Shown: positions 1 to 9,570, counted from the stretch's first letter. The stretch: DNA of 64,000 nt from Prorocentrum cordatum (GCA_963575745.1 CAUYUJ010004347.1:377347-441346), one strand, 5' to 3'. Notes: a model not told the origin generated them from the letters alone. Program-made: numbers and translations.

Positions 1-155
1 GGGGGAGGAGGAGGAGGAGGAAGGGGGAAGAGGAGGAGGAGGAGGACGAGGAGGAAGGAGGAGGAGGAGGAGGAGGAGGAGGAGGAGGAGGGGAGTAGGA
101 GGAGGAGGAGGTGGGAAAAGGATAAGGAGAGGTCGATGGGGGGAGGAGGAAGAGG
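1..155. repeat. (GGA)n-rich simple repeat at window edge
   Basis: Almost uninterrupted GGA/GGAG triplets with a few AAG interruptions. It extends off the left edge, so its true length is unknown. Reading frames through it give only Glu/Gly/Arg runs and are not genes. Confidence 0.95.
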
Positions 156-175
156 ATGAATAATAATAAGAAGAG

Positions 176-879
176 AGCGATCGCTATCGCTGGATTGGAG
201 GGGGGCGCGGGGCCTCCCGCACAGAGCGCCACTTGCGACAGCTCGGCCTGCTGCTCGCGGTGCCACGCGACAAGCGCGACCAGCTGGCCCTCCATCGCAG
301 CGGCCCGCGGAGCGCCCTGTCCTGCCCCCCCCCCCCCTCGCCTCCTGCAGCGATCGCAATCGCTATCGTGATTCCTCCCCTTTCTCCTCATCCTTCCCTC
401 GTCGCCGTCCTCCTCCTACGCCTCCTTCTAAAGCGGTCGCCGCCGCTCCGCCCAGGCGATCACCATCGCCCCCGCCATCATTCAAGCGATCACCATCGCT
501 CCGCTCCATATCGCGCATATCCTCTCATTCCTCCCCCCCCGTAAGCGGTCGCCGCCGATCCGCCCAAGCGATCCCCATCGCTCGCCCCTCACCCTCCTCC
601 TCTTCCTCCTCTTCCCTCATTCTCCCCCTCCTCCTTCTCCCCCCCCCCCCTCCTCCTCCTCGTCAAGCGGTCGTCGCCGCTCCGCCCGAGCGATCCCCAT
701 CGCTCGATCCTCATCCTCTCCCTCCTCCCCCCCCCCCCCCCCATCCCCCTCCTCTCCTCCTCCTCCTCATCCCCCTCCTCCTCCCTCCTCTCCCCCCCCC
801 CCCGCCCCCCCCCCTCCTCTCAGATCCCCCCTCCACTTAAAGCGGTCGCCACCGCTCCGCCCAAGCGATCACCGTCGCT
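176..879. repeat. 16-bp hairpin repeat, first cluster (11 copies, four paired modules)
   Basis: Copies of the palindrome AGCGRTCGNNAYCGCT start at 176, 349, 432, 455, 485, 544, 567, 666, 689, 841 and 864. Each can fold into a 6-bp stem with a 4-nt loop. At 432/455, 544/567, 666/689 and 841/864 two copies form a module: a GGT-type copy, the 7-nt spacer CCGCCCA (or CCGCCCG), then a GAT-type copy. The pitch is exactly 23 bp. Between modules the DNA is C/T-rich low complexity. I see no gene in 156-837. Confidence 0.85.
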
Positions 880-937
880 TCCCCCGCTCTCATCAGCCTC
901 CTGCGCATCAACGGCGCGGCGCGTCCTACTTCTTTTT

Positions 938-2930
938 TCAGCAGCAGGCGCGCGCAATGGCATCTTCGCCCTTGCGCAAGCGCCGCGCCCAAACCGACGC
1001 CGTCAGGTCGGCGTCGGCAAGCTTGATCACGAGGAGCTCGTTGATCACGCGGCCAGTGCTGACGCCGCCCCCGCGCGCGTGGATCTCGATCCCGCGCGCG
1101 ACGATGTGCAAGTCGCCCGAAATGGCGGCGCGCGCGTCCACGACGGAGCACTCGCCACCGCGCGAGCGAACGATCTCGCCTGCTTTGAACTGGGCCCCCT
1201 CCCAGCGCAGCGACAGCGCCGCGGAGACCTCGACTGCCCCGATCGCGGAGCGCAGCTCTGGCGAGTCAACCATCGGCGGCACCGGCGCGTTGCCAGACGG
1301 CCCCATGTCCCTGAGCATCCGCATTTGGTGCAGGACGGCGGCCCCGAAGACCGCGCGCTCGAAATTGGAGCAGTTCGTCGCGGACTCGGCGATGCCCTTC
1401 GCCACCTTGTTGCGCCGCTCAGTGACGAAGCAGTCGAGCTGCTTGGGCTCCGGGTCAGCGTTGTGGCGTTCGATTGCGACGGGTGGCGTTGGAGGGTGCG
1501 CCCTCAAACGCCCCCAGCTCAAACGCGACGCCCGCGGGGGGGGGGGGTGCGCTTTGGGGGGTTCCCGCGCCGCGTTGTGCAGCACGTAGTGGTGCTTCGG
1601 CTTGACGAAGCGGGAGCCGTGCACCCGCTGGTGGAGGTCAAAATGGACCTCTGCCAGCGCGATGAACTCCTCCATGGTTGGGGCGGGAAGCCCGGAACCC
1701 GCGCTTGGCCCGCAGGAATGCGTCCGCCATCAGGCAGCACGCGCGGAATGAATCGAGCTCGCGTTCGAGCGACGGAACGTCGGCGACGCGCTCCTCGGCG
1801 CACGCCATCAGGATGTGCAACAGGGAGATCAGCTCGCTTGCGCCAGATTTGAACGACTTCTTGCACGCGGTCTCGTGCCCAGTCGTGAACGCATGCCGCG
1901 TCGCCGACGAGCCGCCAGCGCACGACCAGCAACGCGCGTACTTGCGCCAGTCGGCGAACGACATGCCAGCCTTCCTTTTGCACGCGCCCAGGAAAGCGAA
2001 CACTTCCCAACCGATGATGCCATTGCTCCAGAGGTTGTGCATTGAGTCGTACATCAACGATGACGGTCGCACCGCGCTCCGCAGCTCGCGATCGCCAAGC
2101 AGCGCATTAGCGTGGTCGTTGAACCCGCTGGCGACCTCGAGCTTCTTGAACTCGGTCGCTGACAGGTGGCCAACCTGCGCGGCGAGCTCGCCCCAGAGCC
2201 CCCACGCCTCGTCGTCCGACTGCGCGTCGAAACGCGCGAAGTCGCGGCAGCAAATGTCGACGAAATAGTTGCCGCTGTCGCCCGCGACGCGGGCTCCTTT
2301 TCTGATGGCGCTCTTGCGTCGCATGCACGGCCGCCAACCGTTGGCACCTTTCATGCTGAATACTCCCTCGTGGGCGTCCACGTCGGCGAGGACCTTGCAC
2401 TGGCGCGCCCGAATCAGCACCGAGGCGCCGTCGGCCAAGGGCGCGCGCTCGCCAGCAGTGGCCAGCCTGCTTGGAGCGAGGAACATATTCCTCAGGAGGA
2501 GCCGAACGACGCAGCTGATGCCGCCGTTCACGCCGTTGGCGACCTTCGAGCGCAGGACGCCACATGGAAGCCACATCTCTTGCCTGTGTAGCATGCCGGA
2601 ACCAAACTCCAGGATGCTGAAGAATATCATCCAGAATTTTCGGTCGTGCCGCGGCGCCAACGCGTCACCCGGCGTGATCTCGTCCAAGTATAACACCAGT
2701 GTGAGCGGTATGCCACCTTCAACCGCCCGCTCGATAATCGCCGCGTGTTCGGAGCTCTCTCGGCGCACGTGCCGCAACAAGTTGCCGACATTACCGACGT
2801 GCCAGTTGAACGGCTTCCCAGCCTTGTCGGCCATTGGGAGCTCGATCGACGTGCCGACGGCGTCGTAAGCCTCGGCAACGGCGGAACTGACCGCATTGCG
2901 AGATATCGATGCAGCGCGAATCTGGGCCAT
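938..2930 (-). pseudogene. Dinoflagellate Tnp2-like transposase-family protein, frameshifted
   Basis: Read on the minus strand from an ATG at 2930. The first open frame (2930-1638) has, in order, a basic N-terminus, an FNWHVGNVGNLLRHV block, LYLDEITPGDALAP near residue 80, an LEFGSG block, LRSKVANGVNGGIS, and VRPSSLMYDSMHNLW near residue 290. The next frame (1675-938) continues with MEEFIALAEVHFDLHQRV, RFVKPKHHYVLHNAARE and QLDCFVTERRNK. This order (YxDExxPG, YDxMH, KPKxHYxLH, DCFVxERxxK) matches from memory a family greatly expanded in dinoflagellate gene sets. Its C-terminus resembles CACTA/Tnp2-type transposases. The two halves need a one-base shift near 1640-1690, so the copy is broken or the assembly has an error there. 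A poly-G run near 1540 lies in a poorly conserved Pro-rich stretch. No hairpin repeat lies inside it. The transposase origin is inference; family membership is more secure. Confidence 0.65.
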
Positions 2931-4959
2931 CGGCGCGCGGGTGCGCGCCGATATCGAGCCGACGCTGTTCTATGACTGACCATGCGCCCATTCTCCCAGT
3001 CCCGAAAGCGATCGTCATCGCTGGCAACACTTTCCGTCCTCCTCATCCCCCTCCGCCGTCTCAGCATCATCCTCATCATCGTCATCCTACTTCTCGTTCC
3101 AACCACCGCTCATCACCACGCCCCAAGCGATCGCCATCGCTGAACATTTTGATCCCCACGCTGCTCCTCGTCATAGCGATCGCCATCGCTGCCATCCCTC
3201 CCGCAGCGATCAGCATCGCTACCCTCCACCCCGCAGCGATCGTCATCGCTAGGTCACTCGCCCACCCGCTTCTGCCACCTCCACGACTGCACCACCCACA
3301 TCCAGCGATCGACATTGATATCACCGTTTTGCTTGTACAAGCCACAGCCGCTGCGCGATCAACGCGTGGCAGTCGGTGGGAGAGGGGCAACGCGCGCCAC
3401 CGCGCGCCTCGCCCGCGCCTGGAACGCGGCGCTGCGCAAATGCGCTGCGCCGCGCGGAAATGATGCGCCGCGCGGCGGGCGGTCGCCGCGCGGAAATGAT
3501 GTGCCGCGCGGCGGGTGGCAGGGGAGGCGCCTCACCCTCCTCCTGTGCATCATCCTCGCCATTCCCCTCCGTCACGATGCGCCTCGCCCGCGCCATGGCG
3601 CGGCGTGGCGCAAATGCGCTGCGCCGCGCGGAAAGGCACCCTTGCTGGGCGGCATATGCGCAGCAAGGAACAAGGCACATGGCTGATGCACGCCAGCGGT
3701 GGCAGCTACACTCTCTGGCTGCGCAAGCTCCAGCAGAATGCAGCTGGGCGCCCGCAAGCAACTATACGTCTCAACAGCTCAAAATAACCCAGCCTGCGGC
3801 TGGACGAATACAGCTCAACAAAATAAAGCTGTCTGACTGCGCAAGCTCAGGCGTGGCGCCTGGATCAGACGGCAGGCTGCTGTGTCTCCGTCAAGGCTTG
3901 CGGCTGTGGTGCGCGCGTCGGTGGGCAGGGCGCGCCACCGCCCCCCAATCCCCCCGCCGTGGCCACGGTGGGGAAAGACGCCAAGGCACCGCGTGGCCGA
4001 CAGCGCCGCTACCTGCAGCGACTCCTAGCGATGCGTGGCTGCGCTAAGGCCGCGCCGATGACGTCCAGACCATGCCTACTTCATGGTCTGGATGTCCTTG
4101 CACATCGTGCTCGCGAGCACGCCCTGTGCACCCGAGGCGGTACCACTCGCCCTGCGCCGACATGGTGCTTCTGCTGGAGCTGCTGTCGCTGCTGCTGCAG
4201 CGGTGCTACTGCTGCTGCTGCTGATGTCGGTGCTGCCGACGGTGGTGTTGACAGCTGCTGCTGCTGCTGCTGGTGCCGCGGCTGCCGCCGCCGCTGCTGG
4301 TGCCGCCCGCCGCCCGCCGCAGGCCGCGATGTCGCCCGCCGCCCGCCGCGGGCCGCGATGCCGCCCGCTGCAGGCCGCGCGCGGGGACAGAGCCAACAAC
4401 GGCAATGGCATGCTGCGCGTTCGAACCATGCCCACACATCGGGAGCGATCGAAATCGCTATCCTATACACGCGCAGCCCACCCCCACGCGATCGGAATCG
4501 CACGTGACGCCCTCCAACGTCCCCCTCAAGCCCCTCAGGCCGCGATCAGGATCGCTGTCACCAACTGATCCAGGCCACCTTTCCCCCAGCGATCGAAATC
4601 GCTCGCCGCCAACCATCGCGCGTTCGCTTCGCCCCCCCCCATCAACGATCGGGGTCGTTTTTACATCTGCCAGCCCAACAATTGGACTGCTCCCACCCCT
4701 CAGGCACCAGACCCGCTCACCGTCGCTAACGCCGTCGCCGCGTTCGCCGCCGCCGTCGCCGCCGCCGCCGCCGACCATGCACAGCCGTCTCTGTGCGCGT
4801 TCACAAGCGCGAAGTCAAGCGATTATAAGCGACGCGCCGCCGCCGCGACGCTCACGAGCACGGCGCTGCCGCAGCTGACCGCAGCGAAGCGCCGCAGCTG
4901 CCGCGAAGCGGGCGCATCAGCGAGCGCGGCAGCGCAGCGGCTGCCGCGAAGCGCCGCAG
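2931..4959. other. Intergenic: hairpin repeats, short GC-rich direct repeats, CTG-rich tract
   Basis: I see no supported gene. Hairpin repeats start at 3007, 3126, 3175, 3205, 3235, 3304, 4444, 4487, 4541, 4588 and 4644. A block of about 55 bp around 3405-3465 recurs with changes around 3580-3640; both contain CGCAAATGCGCTGCGCCGCG. Around 4190-4265 the DNA is rich in CTG triplets. Around 4295-4380 a unit of about 29 bp (CGCCCGCCGCCCGCCGC followed by RGGCCGCGATG) is repeated about three times. Confidence 0.75.
4060..4096. other. Isolated perfect-looking hairpin, 15-bp stem
   Basis: GACGTCCAGACCATG at 4060-4074 pairs with CATGGTCTGGATGTC at 4082-4096 across a 7-nt loop. The only irregular pair is G with T, which would be a G.U wobble in RNA. 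It lies in non-coding DNA. No motif links it to a known RNA class. Confidence 0.8.
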
Positions 4960-5005
4960 CTGCCGAGGTGCAGCGGGCTGCGCCGCTGCTCACAAGTACT
5001 GCATC

Positions 5006-6262
5006 TCATGCTGGCGGCTGCCGCTGCTGGCGGCGGTGCTGCTGGCGGCGGTGCTGCTGGCGGTGGCGCTGTCGCAGCCCTTGCCCCCTGCCGCTGCCCA
5101 TGCCCTTGCCGCAGCCCTTGTCCTTGCCCTTGTTCTTGCCACCGCCGTACTTCGCGTTGAAGAACTCGCGGTTCCGACTGCCCCGATTGGCCCAGACACC
5201 TCTGCTGGCGCGGCATTGCTGCCCCCGCCACGCGTCGGGGCCGCCCTGCTGCGGGCCCGCAGGGCCGCGCTGATCCCACCGCAGGCCCATCGCCTTCGCC
5301 ACAGCCGACTCCGCCTGATGGTCAATGACCTGTTCGGGCGTGTAGTTGTTGGCCCGCTTCTCGCGCGCGCTCGCCCACGCTGCGGCTGCAGCATGCAGTG
5401 CTGCAGCAAGGTCTGCAGTTGCTGCTTCTGGACCTGGAGCTGCTGCGGCTGCTGGCTGCGCCTGCTGCCTGGTCTGCATTTGCTGCTTCGCCTGCCGCCG
5501 CGCTGCGACCGCTGCAGCTGCTGCTGGATGTGCGTTGATTGCCGCTTCTCTCGCTTCTGCTGCTGCTGCTGCTGCAGGCGGTGGCGTTGCTGGTGGTGCT
5601 GGGCCTAGGCAGGGGGCCTTCGGCAGAGTGCGTGCTGCTGCTCTCGCTTCTGCTGATGGTGGCGCTGATGCTGATTTTGAGCGCCAAGGCGGTGGTGTTG
5701 CTGGTGGCGTTGGTCCTGCCGTCACAGCTGCTGCTGCCGTTGCCGATGCCCTTGGTGGCCGCGGCAGCTGCTGCTGCAGCCGTTGCCGCCGCGGCGCGAC
5801 TGTCGGCGCGCGCGCCCTTGGCGCCGCCTTCGAGCGCGGCGGCATCGGCGCCGCGACGGCGCCCGCGAGCACGTCGAGGGCGTCCGACACCGAAGCCGCG
5901 GCCGCCGATAGGCGCGGGCGCTTCGGCGGCGGCTGCTCGGGCGGCTGCGCGTAGATGCCGACGGGCGCGCGCAGCGGGTGGCGCTGCTTCGGCAGCGGCG
6001 CGCTGTCGCCGCTCTCCGCCGTATAGCTGATGTAGCTCTGCGGCGGCGGCGGCGGCGACGGTGGCACATCCACTGGCGACGCCGCCTCCCCTGCGTAGCC
6101 ATCCTCCGTGACTGGTGCAACGGATTCGCTGCCCACGCCGTCGCGCCTGCCGCCCGCGCCGTCGCGCTCGCCGCCGCGCTGGCTGTCGCGCTCGATCTCG
6201 GCGCCAGGGCCGTTCAGCTGCGACGCGAACGCTCGTGCCGCGGACAGGAACTCCTCCGCCAT
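5006..6262 (-). CDS. Ala/Pro/Gln-rich hypothetical protein with Gly-Lys-rich tail
   Basis: A 418-residue open frame starts at an ATG at 6262 (MAEEFLSAARAFASQLNGPG). The N-terminal 100 residues are mixed and acidic/Ser-rich. The middle is Ala/Pro-rich low complexity. Around residues 300-380 composition becomes protein-like again (NYTPEQVIDHQAESAVAKAM, then SRNREFFNAKYGGGKNKGKD). The tail is a GKGMGSGRGQG-type stretch followed by Gln/Arg repeats that look like slippage. The NREFFNxxYG block plus a Lys/Gly tail is a pattern I associate with RNA-binding or Gag-like proteins of dinoflagellates, but I cannot name the family. The reverse strand is also open because of CTG/GCC repeats. The hairpin repeat flanks the frame and is absent inside it. 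Coding status is moderately likely; function is unknown. Confidence 0.45.
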   Translation of the reverse strand: MAEEFLSAARAFASQLNGPGAEIERDSQRGGERDGAGGRRDGVGSESVAPVTEDGYAGEAASPVDVPPSPPPPPQSYISYTAESGDSAPLPKQRHPLRAPVGIYAQPPEQPPPKRPRLSAAAASVSDALDVLAGAVAAPMPPRSKAAPRARAPTVAPRRQRLQQQLPRPPRASATAAAAVTAGPTPPATPPPWRSKSASAPPSAEARAAARTLPKAPCLGPAPPATPPPAAAAAAEAREAAINAHPAAAAAVAARRQAKQQMQTRQQAQPAAAAAPGPEAATADLAAALHAAAAAWASAREKRANNYTPEQVIDHQAESAVAKAMGLRWDQRGPAGPQQGGPDAWRGQQCRASRGVWANRGSRNREFFNAKYGGGKNKGKDKGCGKGMGSGRGQGLRQRHRQQHRRQQHRRQQRQPPA

Positions 6263-6408
6263 CGCGCGCGAGCGCGGTCGGCGCCGCGCAGAGCCGCGGG
6301 CGCCGCGGGTGGCGCGCAGCTGCAGCGGGTGGCACCGCGCAGCGCCAAAACGGCTCGCGATGGGAAACTAAGCGTTGCCACGATCGCGCCCACTCTCACG
6401 CAACTCCA

Positions 6409-6745
6409 AGCGATCGAAATCGCCACCCGTCCGACCACCCCTCCTTCCCCAACGTTGGCCCCATGAGCCTCCCCCCGTGCGATCGCACCCGCTGCAGTCC
6501 ATCATTGAACCCGAGCGATCGCAATCGCTATAAACCTCATGCGAAAACTTCATCATCATTGTCATCAACCCCGATCTGCCTCTCAACCTCCCTCAAGCGG
6601 TCGCCACCGCTCCGCCCAGGCGATCGCCATCGCTCCTCCTCCCCCTCATCCTCCTCCTCCTCTTCCTCCCCTCACCCTCCTCATCCTCCTCCTGTCCCCT
6701 CCTTCTCACTCCCTCGCCATCCACCTCCTAGCGGTCGAAACCGCT
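6409..6745. repeat. 16-bp hairpin repeat, five copies upstream of the 5006-6262 frame
   Basis: Copies start at 6409, 6514, 6596, 6619 and 6730. The 6596/6619 pair repeats the GGT-type, CCGCCCA spacer, GAT-type module with the same 23-bp pitch seen at the left end. The copy at 6730 (AGCGGTCGAAACCGCT) has a fully GC-compensated stem. Confidence 0.85.
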
Positions 6746-6912
6746 ACTCAATCACGCCTTCCGCCTTTCGTCATCCATATCGGCCGCGTCCCTTTTGCAT
6801 TTTCCGCACGCGCGCCACGCCGACGCACCCCGCCTCCGCGCGCGGCAGCGGCCCCGTGCCGCGCAGATGGCGCGCCATCACCCCTGCGGCGCGAGCGCAG
6901 CGCGGGTGCGAC

Positions 6913-7209
6913 TCACGCGCCGCCCGCGATCGCTTTGGCCACCCACTTCTTGGCCGCCGCGATCGCCTTATCGCTGTCGCCACCGAACTTCGCGAACTTG
7001 AGCGCCATCGACTGGCCTGGTCCGCGCTTGCCTGTCCTGCACAAGACCTGGTCCCTGCTCCACTCCACGGAGAAGGACGGCTTCCCTGCCTTGTGCGATC
7101 CCACCTTCGGCGCCTTCAGCGCCTTCTTCTTCTTCTTCTTGTTCTTCTTCTTCTTCGGCGCAGTCGTCGGCGCCTTCTTCGGCGCCTTCTTCATGGGCGC
7201 CTTCTTCAT
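6913..7209 (-). CDS. DVNP-like basic nucleoprotein
   Basis: This 98-residue protein starts at the ATG at 7209, with an in-frame TAG a short way upstream. Residues 1-35 are KKAP repeats and a poly-lysine run, suitable as a nuclear-localisation and DNA-binding tail. Residues about 44-95 form a compact core: FSVEWSRDQVLCRTGKRGPG, then KFAKFGGDSDKAIAAAKKWV. This basic tail plus an ExSRxQVxxRTGxxGPG core and a helical AxAAKKW end matches my memory of dinoflagellate/viral nucleoproteins, the abundant DNA-packaging proteins that largely replace histones in dinoflagellates. An AP2-like fold (three strands then a helix) is the main alternative. A CAG acceptor-like site just upstream (about 7240) would suit trans-splicing. 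Length fits a short DVNP. The family call is from memory, not a search. Confidence 0.65.
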   Translation of the reverse strand: MKKAPMKKAPKKAPTTAPKKKKNKKKKKKALKAPKVGSHKAGKPSFSVEWSRDQVLCRTGKRGPGQSMALKFAKFGGDSDKAIAAAKKWVAKAIAGGA

Positions 7210-7275
7210 GGGCTTCTTCTTGGCCTTCTGGGAAGGTTGGTTCTATCTGCCCCACTGCCCCCCCCCCCCCCTTCG

Positions 7276-8524
7276 TCACCCGCCCCTGTGGTGTGAGATG
7301 GGCATGTCATCGCCCGTTGGGGGTGTCACTCTATCTACCGCGCGCAATGCGCCCCCCCAGTGGCCCTGCGGCGCGGTGGGTGGCCCCGCGCCCCTCACCT
7401 TCGCGGCGCCGGCAGCCGCGTCGCCCGCCGCCTCGGCATCTGTCTCCTCGCTGCCGCTGCCGCCGTCGCCCTCGTCCTCGCTCTCCTGGGGCATATTCGG
7501 CTTGCGGCCTTTGAGCTCCTCGAGGATCTTGTCCCTGGCCTCCTGCGCTGACAGGCCCGATGCCCGACGCGCTGGCGCGGCAGTGCTCGAGGCGGCGCCG
7601 TCATCCTCGAGCGGCAACGGCGACGACGGTTGGCACCGCCTGCACGGCACTGCCCTGGCGTCGCATTGCCCTGGCGTCGCCAGCGCCAGCGCGATGCCCT
7701 GCGCCGAGCCCGACGCAGTCAGCGCCTTAGTTAATCCGCGCCTTGCTCTCGCGCATGGGGACGCCGTCCGTCAGCGCCATGAACTGCGTGGAATCCAACG
7801 GAAAAGCCGTTGGGCCCTTCTTGGGAAACGCGCGCGCGTACATCTCGGCATGCAACCTGGCGTAGTCCACAGGGGAAGCGGGCAGTGCCGAAACGAAGGC
7901 GCCCTCGGACTCCGCCATCTGCTTGCGCAGCTTCCAAGGGAGCAACTTCTTTGCGTAATTTTTCGCACGCTTGCAGTAGCCCCAAAGGGTCACGGGACAT
8001 TGTCGAAGCGCCTTGTCGGCGCCATCTACCTGCAGCGCGATGCAGCAGGCAACCTGGACTGTAGGTTCGTGGATGGTCCTCCACCCGAGCGTCTTGCACG
8101 CCTGGAGCACGACCCCCGCGCGGCCCAGAAAGTCGTTGCCCTCGCCCAGTATTGTCTCCCACTGCCTCGCCGTGAGGTAGGCCGTGATGGCCGTGAAGTC
8201 CTGTTGGGGGGTGCGAGAGTTGCTCAGCAGCTTCTGGGGCGCAGCTGCGTTGGCAACCAGCGCGCGCGCCGAGGCAGTGGCGAGCGTTGTGACAGCCCGC
8301 AGGAGATCACCACGCTGCTTCGCGCCGAATGGCAGCTCCGAAATGGCCTGCACCAGCTCGGCCGAGTCCTCGGACGAAATGGAAGACCATGACTGCAGCA
8401 TGGTCGTCGCCAGCGTCGCCTGGGCGTTGAGCAGCTCTTTCCATGGCTCGCTCCGAGGCTGCAGCTTGGACAAGAATGCGGTGGCGCACCTCAGCTGTTC
8501 CAGCAACTCCTGGGCGTCCGTCAT
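7276..8524 (-). pseudogene. Dinoflagellate family of unknown function, one apparent frameshift
   Basis: The likely start is the ATG at 8524 (MTDAQELLEQLRCATAFLSK). A hairpin repeat at 8649 lies in the longer upstream extension, so I reject that extension. The first frame runs to a TAA at 7727 and contains ITAYLTARQWETILGEGNDF, KTLGWRTIHEPTVQVACCIA and FMALTDGVPMRESKAR. This order (helical N-terminus, W..I, LGxRTPTEPT-like block, IPMRxSK-like end) matches an uncharacterised dinoflagellate family I recall. One base out of frame the sequence continues from about 7740 to 7276 (LTKALTASGSAQGIALALAT, then GLSAQEARDKILEELKGRK and an acidic Ser/Glu tail). I therefore read both as one protein of roughly 415 residues with a one-base shift near 7740. 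A GT site follows the acidic part near 7402 (AAG|GTGAGG) and may be a splice donor. Function unknown. Confidence 0.5.
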
Positions 8525-8648
8525 CGCGCGGCGCGCCGCTCCCACGGCGCCAGGTGGCGCCCCGCACGCGGCGCGAAGCGCGCGTCGCGTCGCGCGCGAA
8601 GCCACAACGGCTGCCGCCCTGATTACATGCAGAAGGCGGTAGCCGCAT

Positions 8649-9570
8649 AGCGATCGAGATCGTTCGGCAAACACGTCGAGCCCTCCCACAGTCGGCCCCT
8701 CCGACCACTCGAGCGACACAATCGCTGCCAGTTCCCCCCCTCTTCGCGACTCCCCCTCATTCCTCGTCCTAGATATCGCAGTGTCATCCTTATCTTCACT
8801 TTGCGCCCTCATCGCCCCGAACAATATCGCGACCTGCCCAAGCGATCGCCATCGCTACATGCGCCGTCAAGCGGTCGCCACCGCCATCCCTCCATCAACC
8901 CACAAGCTTCCCAAAGCGATCGCCATCGCTGGTTGCCTCCTTAAAATATCCTCTCAGATTCTCCCTGCGAGCGATCGCAATCGCTACCCTTCATCGCCCC
9001 GCCAACGCTTCCCAGCGATCGGTATCGCTATATCCCTCATCGCCGTCCGTCCCCTCCTCCCTCAAGCGATCGCAATCGCTGCATCATCCCACTACCTTCC
9101 TGGAGCGATCGCCATCGCTATTTCCTTCATGAGCACCCTCCTCCTTTCCTCCTCTTCCTCCCTCAAGCGATCCCAATCGCCATCGCCCTCGTTGGACTCT
9201 CACCCCTTTCCCCCCCCGAGGCGCGGTCGCAATCGCAACCCTCCGCTGCCCCCACTTCATCCCCCAAGCGGTCGCCATCGCTAATCCCATCCTCAACGCA
9301 TCTCCCCTTAAGGCACACAAGCGGTCACAGTCGCTTCCAAACCGTTCTCCCAATACCTCGCTCAAGCGGTCGACACCGCTATCTCCCCCTCGGCGTTCCT
9401 CCCCTCGTTCTCTCTCAAGCGATCGCAATCGCTACCCTCCATTGTTCCACTGGAGCGATCGTCATCGCTCGATCAAGCGATCTCCATCGCTATCGGTCTT
9501 GTCTCCTTCCAGCGATCGCAATCGCTACCCTCCATCATCCCACTACCTCTCTCAAGCGATCGCCATCGCT
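8649..9570. repeat. 16-bp hairpin repeat, dense cluster (17 copies)
   Basis: Copies start at 8649, 8841, 8870, 8915, 8970, 9014, 9065, 9104, 9166, 9267, 9320, 9365, 9418, 9454, 9476, 9511 and 9555. From 8841 on, spacing is mostly 22-62 bp in otherwise CT-rich, non-coding DNA. The array stops abruptly at 9570 and I see no further copy downstream. It lies 5' of the minus-strand gene that starts at 8524. Confidence 0.9.

Noticed and set aside
7240-7402. An intron joining 7402 to about 7240 that would fuse the unknown protein to the DVNP-like protein
   Set aside because: The GT and AG words exist, but the joined frame enters a Glu-rich shadow frame, not the DVNP-like frame. I therefore keep them as separate genes.
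7727-8824. Upstream start at 8824 for the protein of unknown function
   Set aside because: The extra 100 codons include a hairpin-repeat copy and Arg/Ala-rich non-conserved sequence. The conserved part begins at the ATG at 8524.
176-9570. Similarity of the hairpin core GCGATCGC to the cyanobacterial HIP1 palindrome
   Set aside because: Only the octamer is shared, many copies lack it (AGCGATCACC, AGCGGTCGAA), and the conserved unit is a 16-bp stem-loop. All other evidence points to a eukaryote.
8841-9570. A CRISPR-like array of regularly spaced palindromes
   Set aside because: Spacing varies from 22 to about 100 bp, repeats are 16 bp and variable, and there are no cas genes in a dinoflagellate-type sequence.
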